Shown here in pieces: positions 42,274 to 51,560 of a stretch of 64,000 nt of DNA (positions within the stretch are counted from its first letter, which is position 1; every line of letters starts with the position of its first letter). Under the pieces are notes generated by a model. The model made no database searches. It saw only the letters and a program-made list of their open reading frames with translations, and was not told the DNA's origin. Source of the stretch: Methylocystis rosea SV97 (GTDB lineage Bacteria; Pseudomonadota; Alphaproteobacteria; Rhizobiales; Beijerinckiaceae); assembly GCF_000372845.1 (NCBI RefSeq), contig NZ_KB889963.1:1484146-1548145 (forward strand). The letters run 5' to 3'. A program made the translations under genes and the position numbers.

Positions 42274-43814
42274 GGCCAAGGTCCTCTGTCGGCCTCATAG
42301 GCGGCGTTGGAGCGCGTGATCTCGATTTCGCGAGTCGTCGGCGACCAGCCGCCGCCGAGCGCCTGATACAGGCTCGTGGCCGCCTGGAAGTGGGAGAGTC
42401 GCGCGATCGCGAGCTGATCCTCCGTCTGGAAATACGTCGTCTGCGTCTGCGCCAGCTGCACGATATCGATTGTCCCTTCCCGCAGACGCATCTCTACGGC
42501 GTCCAATGCGCGTCGAGCCGCGGAGACGGCGACGCCCAGGAGCTTCATCTGGCGGTCCGTTTCGCGTATTGCAATCAGCGCGTTCTCAGTATCCGACAGA
42601 GCGGTTAGAATCTGCTTGCGATAAAGCGCCGCTAATTCGGAATATCGGCCTTTCTGCAGGTCATATTGGCCCTGCAGGTTCCAGCCGTCGAACACGGGCT
42701 GCGTGAGCGAGCCGGCGACCTGCCAGGCGATCGCGTCCGGCCTCATAATGAGCGTCGACAGCATCGAACTCTGGAAACCATACAGCCCCGTCAGAGTCAG
42801 GGACGGAAAAAAAGCCGCCCGCGCCTGCAGCACCGAAAATTCCTGGGATGCGAGGCGCGCTTCCGCTTCGGCGACGTCTGGGCGGCGCAGCAGCACTTCA
42901 GAGGGCAGCCCTGGCGCAATCAGCGGAAACTTGAGCTTTACGAGAGAGCCGCCCTTTACAGTCATGCTTTCGGGGGTCTGTCCCAGCAATACGGCGAGGT
43001 TGTTGCGCGTCTGGCGCAAGGTCTGTTCGAGCGGCGGGATCGTCGCGCGCTGTTGAGCCAGTATCGTTTCCTGCTGCGAGGTGTCGAGGACGGTCGCCGT
43101 CCCGGCTTCAAGCCGCGCGTTGATAGCGTCCATGACGCCCTGCGCGATCGCGACGTTCTGATTGGCGATGCGCAGACGGTCCTGCGCCGTGAGCACCTGG
43201 AAATAGGCGTTCAGCACGGCCGCGACGGTCGAGATTTCAACAACATTGCGATCGAAGCGCGAGACATTGGCGAGTATGCGCGCGGCTTTTGAGGCGTTCT
43301 CATTCTTACCCCAAAAATCCACCTCGTAGCTCGCCGTAAGCGCAAGCTGGAAGAAGCCGAAGGTCCGCGCGTCGAAGCCTTGCTGCGATCCGGTGCTCGA
43401 CGTCGAAGGATTGAAGCCGGTGCTTGAAGAGCCCACGTTGATCGTCGTGCCGGGAACGCGCGTGGAGCGAGCGATATCGGTCATGTTAACGGTTGGAAAC
43501 AGCGCAGCGCTCGAGACCCGCGCTTGAGCGTCGGCCTGAGTGATGCGGGCGATCGCGGCTGCGATATCCTGGTTGTCGTCGAGCGCACGCTCCACGAGTT
43601 GGGTCAGTTCCTTCGAACCGAATTTGGCGGCGAAATCCCGGCCGCCGGCGATGGGGGGCTGTGGCTGCGGCTTCGCTTCCCGAAATTGCGCGGGCGGCGG
43701 GGCCGAGAGATCGGGCTTGTCCCATTCGAGATCACAGCCCGCGAGCGCCGCCGCGAGCGTCGCGGCGGCCGCCAGCGCTGGTCGAAAAGAGCGAGACGGA
43801 GCGGGCGCGGTCAA
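42270..43814 (-). CDS. Outer-membrane efflux lipoprotein (OprM/NodT family)
   Basis: A 514-aa outer-membrane factor. The signal ends in a lipobox (LAAALAGC, lipidated Cys at about 27). The mature protein has the two OEP repeats with GYQ-type features: ALDDNQDIAAAIARITQADA, YEVDFWGKNENASKAARILA, LLRRPDVAEAEARLASQEFS, and QPVFDGWNLQGQYDLQKGRY. It is the TolC-like exit duct and is first in the leftward operon of four genes. The start codon is TTG at 43814 with GGAGACGTC upstream. The 280-bp region before it (43815-44094) shows no gene. Confidence 0.9.
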   Translation of the reverse strand: MTAPAPSRSFRPALAAAATLAAALAGCDLEWDKPDLSAPPPAQFREAKPQPQPPIAGGRDFAAKFGSKELTQLVERALDDNQDIAAAIARITQADAQARVSSAALFPTVNMTDIARSTRVPGTTINVGSSSTGFNPSTSSTGSQQGFDARTFGFFQLALTASYEVDFWGKNENASKAARILANVSRFDRNVVEISTVAAVLNAYFQVLTAQDRLRIANQNVAIAQGVMDAINARLEAGTATVLDTSQQETILAQQRATIPPLEQTLRQTRNNLAVLLGQTPESMTVKGGSLVKLKFPLIAPGLPSEVLLRRPDVAEAEARLASQEFSVLQARAAFFPSLTLTGLYGFQSSMLSTLIMRPDAIAWQVAGSLTQPVFDGWNLQGQYDLQKGRYSELAALYRKQILTALSDTENALIAIRETDRQMKLLGVAVSAARRALDAVEMRLREGTIDIVQLAQTQTTYFQTEDQLAIARLSHFQAATSLYQALGGGWSPTTREIEITRSNAAYEADRGPWP

Positions 43815-44094
43815 GTAGCAGACGTCTCCGGAAGGATCGCGGGAACGGCCGCGAGCATCCCCTTCCTTAAGCGCCGGCGAAGGCGCCGGGAAGGCTTCTC
43901 GCTCGTCTCTGCGGCTCGCTTTCGCTCGTCCGAAGACTAAACGAGCAGCGAGTTGCGGGCCTCGGAGCGGCGGCGGGGAGGCGCGCGATGGCCGTCAACG
44001 CGCGAAAAGCTGTGAAGTCTAAGCTCGCGCGGCGCGCTGCGACGGTCAAGTTACGTATCTGTAAGGACCGCCTGCCGCGCGCCGCAACGGGCCG

Positions 44095-44667
44095 CTATTC
44101 CGTTGCGGCTGGAGGGGCTGTCGTCTTGCCTTTCGCCGGTTTCGCCGCCTTGGCCGCGGGCTTCGCCGTCTCCTTGGCCGCCGGTTCGTGGGCGGTGGGT
44201 TTCGCCGCAGCAGGCTCCTTCGTGTCCGGCGCGGGCGCGGCCGTTTTGGCGGCAGGCTGTCCGGCGGGCTTGGCGTCGGCCGCCGGCTTGGTCGGGCCGG
44301 AAATTTTCGTCCAGGTCTCGCTTTGGCACAGGAAGGAGACGAGGCAGCCGGTCATCGTCAGCGTCGTTGGCGAATCAAGCGCGATCTTGCCGATGTAGGT
44401 CTTGCCGCTTTCGGGATCATTGATCTCGCCCTCCCAGTGGTTGGGCGTTGTTTTTGCGGCGTTGCGCAGAACCTGAGGGGCCGGCGAGCCATCGGGCATC
44501 GCCTCGATTCCCTTGGCGCAAAGCTTGCCCGAGCAGTCGTAGAATTCCAGCTTGTCGTTCGGATGTCCTTCGCGAACCCAGACGCCGTAAACGCCGTCGG
44601 CGGCGTACGCCGCCGTGGGGGCGCAGAGGGCCGTCGCCATCGCGATGCGTAGAAATGCTTTTCTCAT
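44095..44667 (-). CDS. DUF2147 secreted protein with Ala/Pro/Lys-rich tail
   Basis: A 190-aa protein. Its signal peptide (MRKAFLRIAMATALCAPTAA, cleaved after AYA) is followed by a DUF2147 domain with GVYGVWVREGHPNDKLEFYD, CSGKLCAKG, NHWEGEINDPESGKTYIGKI and TLTMTGCLVSFLCQSETWTK. That is the usual lipocalin-like pattern with two Cys pairs. Residues 125-190 are a low-complexity Ala/Lys/Pro tail ending PPAATE, not typical of the family. The function of DUF2147 is unknown. It should be periplasmic. Confidence 0.8.
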   Translation of the reverse strand: MRKAFLRIAMATALCAPTAAYAADGVYGVWVREGHPNDKLEFYDCSGKLCAKGIEAMPDGSPAPQVLRNAAKTTPNHWEGEINDPESGKTYIGKIALDSPTTLTMTGCLVSFLCQSETWTKISGPTKPAADAKPAGQPAAKTAAPAPDTKEPAAAKPTAHEPAAKETAKPAAKAAKPAKGKTTAPPAATE

Positions 44668-44739
44668 GACGCGGGACCTCTGTTCGGTTGCAATGAATAC
44701 GATTCGCTCAAAGTAGCGAACGGCGGAACGCCGACTCCG

Positions 44740-47334
44740 TCAAGCCACGTCCCCCGCATCCCTCGGGGGGGCGCGCGGCGGGCCAAGAAACGCCGGCACG
44801 ATAATGAAGGCGGCGAGCAATGTGAAGAACAGCGCAATGGCGAGAAGTTGGCCCATGCTCGCGGTTCCGGGATGGCTCGACAGGATCAAGCTGCCAAATG
44901 CGGTGCCCGTCGTTAGAGAACTGAAAAAGATGGCGCGAGTCAGGCTCGACGCCAACATGTCGACGACGCCCTTTCGCCAAGCGATGACATAATAGATGTG
45001 GAAGGCGACGCCGACGCCGAACATCAGCGGCAGCGCGATGATGTTGGCGAAATTAAGCGACATGCCAAGTAAGTCTGCGGCCTGAAGGCTCATGATGCCG
45101 GCGAGAACCAGCGGGCCCAGCGTCAAGGCGACGTCGAGCGGATTGCGCAGCGCCACCGCCAAGATGATGAAGATCGCGATAAAGGCGTAGAGTCCAGCTT
45201 CGAGAAACGCGCGCGTAATAGTTTTTTGCGCTTCCGACACGATCACCGGCGGACCGCTCGCGTCCGGCGCGATTGCTTGCATCGCTTGAGCGAATTCGGT
45301 CATGACGACGCGGTCGTTGCTGTCGCCTTTGGGCGTCACCTCGACGCGCACCACGCCGGTGTCGGAAATCCAGTCGCGACGCAAATCCTGGGGCAGCGTG
45401 TCGACCGTCACGCGCTGCGCTTGTAGCGCCTGACGGATTTCACCGAGCATCTTGTCGAAGCCGCCGAACACCGCCTGGCGCGCCGCCGCGCGCGTCTCCG
45501 GGCTCGCCTTGGCGAGCGCGTCGAGGTCGTCGGCGAAGCGCGTCACGGCCGGGATGGGCTTCTTCGCCGTCGCGCGGCGCAGCGCCTTGGCGGCGTCCGT
45601 CAGCGCCTTGACGGTCTGGGCGTCGCTTGGCGGCGATTTCAGCTTGGGATTCAGCACGCCGCGTAATTGCGAAACCGCCATGTCGACGAGGGCGAGCTTG
45701 TCGTCCTGGTCCTTGGGGACCAATGAGTCGATCGAGTCGACGTGATCGACTTCAGGCAGCGCATCGATCTTCTTTTCCAGTTCGCGCGCGGCTTCGATCG
45801 AGGGCGCGAGCACCTCGATCTTGTTCGGCGCCGTCTTGGGGTCCTTGGAGAGATCGAGAAACGTCGCGACCGATTCCACCTTCTGATCGCGCAGATTCAT
45901 CGGATTGGAGTCGAAGGTCAGATGCATCAGCGCCGGCATGCCGGCGAGCACGACGATCGCCGTGGCGATCAGCACGAAGGCGCGATGATGCGCGATCCAA
46001 TGGTCAACGGCGGCGAGCGACGTGGTCGCGATCGGCACATGCTCCGCGCGCGGGCGCAGCAATTTGATCGCCGCCGGCAGGAACGTCAGGGTCGCGATAT
46101 AGGCGACGATCATGCCGACGCCGGCGATGAGTCCGAGCTCCGACACGCCGCTGAACGAGGTCGGCAGAAAACAGAAGAAGCCCGCGAGCAGCGACACCGC
46201 GGCGAGCGTCAGCGAGCTGCCGATGCCCCGAGTCGCGGAAAGCAGCGAGCGTTCGAGATGGTCGTCGCTGTGCCGTTCTTCGCGATAGCGTGTCGCAAAC
46301 TGGATTCCGAAGTCGACTCCAAGTCCGATGAACAGCGCGGCGAAAGCGACCGAGATCAGGTTGAAGCGGCCGATCATCAAGATCCCAAGCCCCGACGTCA
46401 TGGCGAGACCTGCGAGCAGGGTGGCGAGGACGGCGAGAATGAGCTTTGGCGAACGCAGCGCGGCGAACAGAATGAGCGTCACCACGGCGAGCGTGCCAAC
46501 CGTGTTCAGGGTCATGTTTTCCGAGATGGTGGCGAATTCGTCGTCCGCGAGCGGCACCTGACCCGTCAAGCGCAGCTTGACTCCGTGTTGTTCGTCGAGA
46601 TGTAGGTCGGCCGCCGTCTGTCGCACCAGCCTGATCGCGTCGGCGCCCGGCTCAAGGTCGGAATAATTGACGACCGGCTTGGCGATCACGATGCGTCGCT
46701 TGTCCATTTCAGGCGCGGCGGGCGCGCTGCCGCCTGACGCCAGCAGCTTGCCCCAGTCGACCTCCGCCTGCTTTCCAGCGAGCGCCTGCTCAATCCCGGC
46801 GGAAAACTCCTCGACGCCGCTGATGTACATTTTCATCGCGCGGTCGCTGCCGGAAGCGGACTTGAAGTTGCCGACGAGCACGCTCGCCAGGCCGCGCAAA
46901 CTTGGATCTTCGGCGAGCGGTTGGAGAACGTCGCGCTGACCGATCATCACGCCGACATTTTTTTCGATGTCGGAGACCGGCAGGAACAGCAGGCCGTTCT
47001 TGCGGAAATATTCGTGCTCGTCCGGGCGCCATACGCGCGACAGGAGAGGCTTGTCCTGCAGCGCCGCGTTGAGCCGCTTCGCGGCGTCGTCGGCCTCTTC
47101 GCTGGTTTTGCCGTCGATGACGATGACGATGACGTCGAGGAGGTCCGGGAAGGCTTTGTAGAGCGCCGCTTCATTCTTGCGCCAAGGGATATCTGGCGAG
47201 AAAAGATTTCCGGTGTCAGTATCGATGGCGAACCGCTCAGCGGTGACATAAACGCCCCCCGCCGTCAGGCAGAGAGTGAGCAAAACCACTGTCCAGGGCC
47301 AGCGGAGACAAAAGGCGACCAGCTTTTCAAGCAT
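44740..47334 (-). CDS. hpnN: Hopanoid-associated RND transporter
   Basis: An 864-aa RND/MMPL-type protein. It starts MLEKLVAFCLRWPWTVVLLT and has a large periplasmic loop, then GVDFGIQFATRYREER, GIGSSLTLAAVSLLAGFFCF and FLPTSFSGVSELGLIAGVGM. A second half ends with MFGVGVAFHIYYVIAWRKG. This pattern matches HpnN, which moves hopanoids to the outer membrane. ATG 47334 is chosen over the longer frame, which adds 26 polar residues. Other hpn genes are not in the window. Confidence 0.85.
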   Translation of the reverse strand: MLEKLVAFCLRWPWTVVLLTLCLTAGGVYVTAERFAIDTDTGNLFSPDIPWRKNEAALYKAFPDLLDVIVIVIDGKTSEEADDAAKRLNAALQDKPLLSRVWRPDEHEYFRKNGLLFLPVSDIEKNVGVMIGQRDVLQPLAEDPSLRGLASVLVGNFKSASGSDRAMKMYISGVEEFSAGIEQALAGKQAEVDWGKLLASGGSAPAAPEMDKRRIVIAKPVVNYSDLEPGADAIRLVRQTAADLHLDEQHGVKLRLTGQVPLADDEFATISENMTLNTVGTLAVVTLILFAALRSPKLILAVLATLLAGLAMTSGLGILMIGRFNLISVAFAALFIGLGVDFGIQFATRYREERHSDDHLERSLLSATRGIGSSLTLAAVSLLAGFFCFLPTSFSGVSELGLIAGVGMIVAYIATLTFLPAAIKLLRPRAEHVPIATTSLAAVDHWIAHHRAFVLIATAIVVLAGMPALMHLTFDSNPMNLRDQKVESVATFLDLSKDPKTAPNKIEVLAPSIEAARELEKKIDALPEVDHVDSIDSLVPKDQDDKLALVDMAVSQLRGVLNPKLKSPPSDAQTVKALTDAAKALRRATAKKPIPAVTRFADDLDALAKASPETRAAARQAVFGGFDKMLGEIRQALQAQRVTVDTLPQDLRRDWISDTGVVRVEVTPKGDSNDRVVMTEFAQAMQAIAPDASGPPVIVSEAQKTITRAFLEAGLYAFIAIFIILAVALRNPLDVALTLGPLVLAGIMSLQAADLLGMSLNFANIIALPLMFGVGVAFHIYYVIAWRKGVVDMLASSLTRAIFFSSLTTGTAFGSLILSSHPGTASMGQLLAIALFFTLLAAFIIVPAFLGPPRAPPRDAGDVA

Positions 47335-47489
47335 TCCGTTTTTTCCCGCCTTCTGGCGTAAGACCTGATATGAGCGGGAACCGGCGCTCTTCGGTCGGGT
47401 TCCTCTATACAAGCGCGCTGCGCGACCACCAAGGCGGCTTACGCCGAAACCTTAATGGCGACGCGATGCGTCAATTTGACGCCGCGTCG

Positions 47490-48707
47490 TCATAAATACG
47501 TCAGCCACCAGAGATCGCGGCGTCGACGCTTCACCTCCGCAAACCAGCGGCACAGCGGGTACAGCGCCAAAACAATCAATATCCACGCGACGTAAGCGCC
47601 CGCGAGCCCAACGCCGAATTCCGGCGGCGGCCCCCCGCTCTTTGCCCAGGCTGCGACGTCCTCCAGGGAATAGCCGCGCGCGAAGGTGAGCGCCAGCGCC
47701 GCGAGGGCGCCGACGTAAAGATGCAGGACATAAAAGAACAACGGCGTGCGGCCGAAGACCGTCAGCGCGTCGCCGATTCTTTTTCCGGCGCGCGCCAGCG
47801 CGGGCAGCGTCAACGCCGCGCCGCCAAGCGTCACCAGAAGATAGAGCAGCGAGGGCGGATATTTCGTGACGTTGAGAAAGGAGAGCAGGGTGAAGACGGA
47901 GTCACGCTGCACGCTCCAAGGGCGCGGATCGCCGTAGAGATTGGAGAAGCGCAGCACGACAAAAAGCGCCAGCGCCGCGCCGCCAGCAAGATAAAGCGTG
48001 CGGTCGCGCAGTCTCGCCGGCTTGAGGAACAGCGGCCCGAGTCCGTAACCCAGCGCGCCGACGCCGATCCAAGGAAGCGCCGGATAGAGGACGCCGCCCT
48101 GCACATCAAAGGGCAGTTTGCCGGGCTCATGCAGCAGAGACCACCAGGGTCCGAACGCGCCGAGGTCGGCGGCATGAATCCCATCGAGGAGATTATGACC
48201 GAAGATGATTGCGACGCCGATAAGCAGCACAATTCGCGGCGACAGGCGCGAGAGGGCGGCGAGCGCCACGAGGCTGCAGCCGATCGCCCAAAGCGTCGAC
48301 AGCTCGATTCGGCCCCAGCCCATGCTCCAGATCGGGCTTATGACGGCGGCGTCGAGCAAGATGAGCCATACGCCGCGCGCGGCCAGAAATTTCGAAAGCG
48401 CGACAGGGTCCCTCACCTTCACGCCATAGAGATAGGCGCTCACTCCGGCGAGAACGGTGAAGGTCGGCGCGCAGAAATGTGTGATGAAGCGCGTGAAGAA
48501 TAGAAACGGATAGGTGTGATCGAGATCGGTTGGCGAGAAGCGCATGACGTCCGCGTCGAAGAAGTCGCGCATGTGGTCGAGCGCCATGAGGACCATGACG
48601 AGGCCGCGCAGCCGGTCGATCTCCGGCAGCCGGTGCTCGTCGTACAGCGGGTTTTGCGCGCCGCCTATCCGAGCCTGGCGAGGCCAGGAAACAGTTCCAG
48701 TAGCCAA
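47490..48707 (-). CDS. DUF1624 / heparan-alpha-glucosaminide acetyltransferase-like membrane protein
   Basis: A 405-aa protein with about ten hydrophobic helices. The opening RLPEIDRLRGLVMVLMALDH carries the (I/L)D..RG...MALDH pattern of DUF1624 and HGSNAT-type acyltransferases, with the key His after ALD. DRFITHFCAPTFTVLAGVSA-like sequence follows. The likely role is transfer of an acyl group across the inner membrane, but the substrate is unknown. The only start before the conserved region is TTG at 48707, inside the 3' end of ccdA (43-bp overlap), which implies coupling. Confidence 0.75.
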   Translation of the reverse strand: MATGTVSWPRQARIGGAQNPLYDEHRLPEIDRLRGLVMVLMALDHMRDFFDADVMRFSPTDLDHTYPFLFFTRFITHFCAPTFTVLAGVSAYLYGVKVRDPVALSKFLAARGVWLILLDAAVISPIWSMGWGRIELSTLWAIGCSLVALAALSRLSPRIVLLIGVAIIFGHNLLDGIHAADLGAFGPWWSLLHEPGKLPFDVQGGVLYPALPWIGVGALGYGLGPLFLKPARLRDRTLYLAGGAALALFVVLRFSNLYGDPRPWSVQRDSVFTLLSFLNVTKYPPSLLYLLVTLGGAALTLPALARAGKRIGDALTVFGRTPLFFYVLHLYVGALAALALTFARGYSLEDVAAWAKSGGPPPEFGVGLAGAYVAWILIVLALYPLCRWFAEVKRRRRDLWWLTYL

Positions 48708-49393
48708 TAGGACATCTCCTGCACGCCGCCCGTGAGAAATGCGATGCCGGTGAAGACGAGCAGCACGCCGACGATCTTTTCGACTTTTCCGAAATGCCGG
48801 CGGAAACGCGCAACGAAGGCGAGGAAGCGGCCGAGCGCCAAGCCGGCCCCGATGAAAGGCAGACCGAGGCCGAGCGAATAGGTTGCGAGCAGAGCGGCGC
48901 CGAGCGGCACCGTCTCCTGTGTCCCCGCGACGGCGAGAATGGCGGCGAGGATCGGCCCGATGCAGGGCGTCCAGCCGAAAGCGAAGGCAAGCCCCATGAC
49001 ATAAGAGCCGAAAAGCCCCATGGGCTTGGCGATCTCGGCGCGCTTCTCGCGATACAGCAGGTCGACTTTCAGAAGCCCGATGAAGTGCAGGCCCATCAAA
49101 ATGATGATGCCGCCCGCGACCCAGGACAGAATATGCATATTGGCGCGCAGCACGCCGCCGAAGGCGCTGGCCGTCGCGCCAAGCGCGACGAAGACCGTCG
49201 TAAAGCCAAGGACGAACAGAATTGACGACAGCAGAATGTCGCGCCGCGCGGCGGAGCGCGTCTCAAGTTCGAGATCCTCCATGCTGACGCCCGCGAGATA
49301 GGTCAGGTAGGGCGGCACGAGAGGCAGGACGCAGGGGGAGAGAAAAGACAGTAGTCCCGCCGCCGCAGCGGCCGGGAATGTCACATCCGCCAT
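48665..49393 (-). CDS. ccdA: Cytochrome c biogenesis protein CcdA (DsbD family)
   Basis: A 242-aa membrane protein with six helices. The redox Cys residues are in LLSFLSPCVLPLVPPYLTYL (helix 1) and AFGWTPCIGPILAAILAVAG (helix 4), both in the PC-P context of CcdA. It carries electrons from thioredoxin across the membrane for haem ligation or disulfide reduction. No partner thioredoxin-like gene (ccmG) is adjacent. It overlaps the DUF1624-like gene downstream by 43 bp. Confidence 0.93.
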   Translation of the reverse strand: MADVTFPAAAAAGLLSFLSPCVLPLVPPYLTYLAGVSMEDLELETRSAARRDILLSSILFVLGFTTVFVALGATASAFGGVLRANMHILSWVAGGIIILMGLHFIGLLKVDLLYREKRAEIAKPMGLFGSYVMGLAFAFGWTPCIGPILAAILAVAGTQETVPLGAALLATYSLGLGLPFIGAGLALGRFLAFVARFRRHFGKVEKIVGVLLVFTGIAFLTGGVQEMSYWLLELFPGLARLG

Positions 49394-49467
49394 TAAGGCT
49401 CCTCGTTGGGTCGCTCGGCGCGTCTGCCACAGGGCGGGCCGGACCGCAAAGGCTTACGCAAGAAGAA

Positions 49468-49492
49468 GCCCCGCCGAAGCGGGGCTTTTCTC
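49468..49492 (-). terminator. Terminator of the Bax inhibitor-1 gene
   Basis: Read on the minus strand, GCCCCGC pairs with GCGGGGC around a TTCG tetraloop, one of the most stable RNA hairpins, followed by TTCTTCTT. On the plus strand it is followed by TTTTCT and could work in both directions. Confidence 0.8.
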
Positions 49493-49506
49493 GGGCGGGC
49501 GCCCGT

Positions 49507-50274
49507 TTAGTTGTTGCGCTGGCCGAACAGGAACAGCAGCGACTGGAACATGTTGATGAAGTCCAGATAGAGCGAGAGCGCGCCAAAAACGCTCTTCTTC
49601 TGCGCGACTTCATAGCTGTCGCTGCTGTAATACATGTCCTTGATGTTCTGCGTGTCCCAGGCCGTCAGGCCGGCGAACACCAACACCGCGATGATCGACA
49701 ACGCGAACTGCAGGCCGGTCGACTGCAGGAACAGGTTGACGAGGCCGGCGATCACGAGCCCCCAGACGCCCATCACCAGGAAGGAGCCGAAGGCCGACAG
49801 GTCCCGCTGCGTCATGTAGCCGTAAAGGCTCAGCCCGCCGAACGCCGCCGCGGTAATGAAGAAGACCCGCGCGACCGATACGCCCGTGAAGACGAGCAGA
49901 AGCGAGGACATCGACAATCCCATCACCGCCGCGAAGGCGATGAAAAGATTGCGGGCCGTCGCCGCCGAAATGGTGTTCGCGCGCGCGCCCAAGAAGAAAA
50001 TGAACGCCAGCGGCGACAGAATCACCACCCAGCGCAGCGGTGTGGCGTAGAGCGTGTGGCCGAAGGACGTCAGTTCAATCGCGCCGGGCGCCACCCTGGC
50101 GACGGCGAGCATATAAACGCCGAGCGCGACGAGCCCGGTCACGGCCAAGCCCAGCGTCATATAATTATAGACGCCAAGCATATAGCTGCGCAGGCCCTGG
50201 TCGATCTCAGCCGTGGTCGGCCGCGCGACCCCGCGCCCGTAGCCGAAGCTGGTGTTGCGGTCGAAGTTGGACAT
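49507..50274 (-). CDS. Bax inhibitor-1/YccA family membrane protein
   Basis: A 255-aa protein with seven hydrophobic helices. It has LRSYMLGVYNYMTLGLAVTG near the N-terminus, then FIAFAAVMGLSMSSLLLVFT, FFITAAAFGGLSLYGYMTQR (the GxSLYGYxTxRDL region is diagnostic), FGSFLVMGVWGLVIAGLVNL and AGLTAWDTQNIKDMYY with conserved Asp. Members act as pH-sensitive calcium leak channels or interact with FtsH. AGAGGATCAC precedes the ATG. It is monocistronic with its own terminator. Confidence 0.93.
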   Translation of the reverse strand: MSNFDRNTSFGYGRGVARPTTAEIDQGLRSYMLGVYNYMTLGLAVTGLVALGVYMLAVARVAPGAIELTSFGHTLYATPLRWVVILSPLAFIFFLGARANTISAATARNLFIAFAAVMGLSMSSLLLVFTGVSVARVFFITAAAFGGLSLYGYMTQRDLSAFGSFLVMGVWGLVIAGLVNLFLQSTGLQFALSIIAVLVFAGLTAWDTQNIKDMYYSSDSYEVAQKKSVFGALSLYLDFINMFQSLLFLFGQRNN

Positions 50275-50733
50275 GTGATCCTCTTAGTCTGTTTGGCCGT
50301 TCCGCGCTTCGCGATAGAGAAAGCGCTCCCAGCCTCGCGCTGAATATGGCTCCGCCTTAATTGGGAGGCAAGCTTCCCCGTGATGAACTCTTGTTAAGGT
50401 GGTTTCACGACGGAGAGCCGCCGGAGAATATTTTTCTGATTTTAGTCAATTTCATTTCGCGCTGCAAAATGCATTTCTCCGAGCGGCGTTCGTTTGGCTG
50501 CTGGCGGTTTCCAAGGAGCGCCGCACTTAGAGAGAGCCGCCACGTTGCGCACCGCGGAAACAGCGGCCGATTGTCGCACCCTTGCTGATGCGCCGGAATC
50601 CGCTAACATCAAGCCTCAGGCGTTGTTACGAGCGACCCCCGAGCGTAAGCCTGACGGGAGTAGCTTGTGCGGCGCAAAGGCAACATTTCTGAGAGTCGCG
50701 TGTTCTTGTCACACGAAGACCCAGGAGGTCATC
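50275..50733. other. Intergenic region with divergent promoters expected
   Basis: A 459-bp gap between two divergent genes. An AT-rich patch at about 50428-50475 is the likeliest promoter area. AGGAGGT (50723-50729) is the ribosome binding site for the gene at 50734. Frames open in this gap do not look protein-like. No repeat or RNA gene was seen. Confidence 0.5.
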
Positions 50734-51486
50734 ATGCGTGATGGTGGAATTCCGGAAGCGCATCCCGCGCCGGACGTGGGCGAAGATCGCTTGGCGCAGC
50801 GGAACGCTTGCCGTTTCGCTAGAGGCCTTCGCCTTGCTGTTTTATCGGCCGCGGCCATTGTCGTGGCGATTGTCGCCGGCGCGCCCGCTCCGGCCGAGGC
50901 GCATGGGCGCTTGGGGGCGGCCGAAGGCCGGTGCCGGCTCTTCATTGGGCCGGACATCATGAATTTTACTGGCTACCTGCCGGAAGCGTCCAAGAACGAA
51001 TTCTGCGAAGACATTCCCGCCACCGGGCCGATTATCATGGTTTTCGACGCGGAGCAGGAAGAGCTGCGCGACATGAAGGTCGAACTGCGCATCGTCAAGG
51101 ACATCGGCGGGGAGGAGAAGGAAAACGAGGATCTCCAGGCCGTCACCGTCGCCTACCGGGAGCCCAAGAGCTACCCGACAGGCACGATCAATTTCGAACA
51201 TACGTTCAGTGAGCCGGGCTATTTCGTCGGCATCGTCACGGTCACGGGCGATCACGGTGAGCGATGGGTGTCTCGCTTCCCCTTCTCGGTGGGAAAGAGC
51301 TTCATGCGCGATCTGCCAGTCTATCTTACGCTCGGGCTCGGCACGATCGCCGCGTTCTTAATCTATCTCGTCCATCGCCGTCGTGACACGACGACCGCGG
51401 CCAAGGCGCATAAACCTCCGCCGCCGCCTCCGCCGCCGAGTGCGCCCGATGAGGATCACGGACCGGAGGCGACGCCGGCTGAGTGA
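50734..51486 (+). CDS. Secreted, membrane-anchored protein with predicted mature N-terminal His
   Basis: A 250-aa protein. ATG 50734 follows AGGAGGT at good spacing. The signal region (about 28-56, RGLRLAVLSAAAIVVAIVAG then PAPAEA) predicts cleavage leaving H57 as first residue (HGRLGAAEGRC). The periplasmic domain (57-190) has Cys 67 and 91 (GRCRLFIGP; NEFCEDIPATGP), MVFDAEQEELRDMKVELRIV, FEHTFSEPGYFVGIVTV and GDHGERW. One helix (196-214) anchors the C-terminus, followed by a proline run and acidic tail. From memory, proteins with C..IG....(Y)..EFCEDIP occur in ammonia and methane oxidisers. I cannot verify this here. Copper binding by H57 would parallel PmoB, as inference. Confidence 0.7.
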   Translation: MRDGGIPEAHPAPDVGEDRLAQRNACRFARGLRLAVLSAAAIVVAIVAGAPAPAEAHGRLGAAEGRCRLFIGPDIMNFTGYLPEASKNEFCEDIPATGPIIMVFDAEQEELRDMKVELRIVKDIGGEEKENEDLQAVTVAYREPKSYPTGTINFEHTFSEPGYFVGIVTVTGDHGERWVSRFPFSVGKSFMRDLPVYLTLGLGTIAAFLIYLVHRRRDTTTAAKAHKPPPPPPPPSAPDEDHGPEATPAE

Positions 51487-51517
51487 TGGCCTCTCGCCTC
51501 AGGGCATTTGGGAATTG

Positions 51518-51548
51518 CGCCGGCGCCAATCGCGCCGGCGCTTTTTTT
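51518..51548 (+). terminator. Terminator of the gene ending at 51486
   Basis: GCGCCGGCG (51517-51525) pairs perfectly with CGCCGGCGC (51533-51541), followed directly by eight T (51542-51549). A textbook intrinsic terminator. Confidence 0.95.
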
Positions 51549-51560
51549 TGGCTTAGCGCG

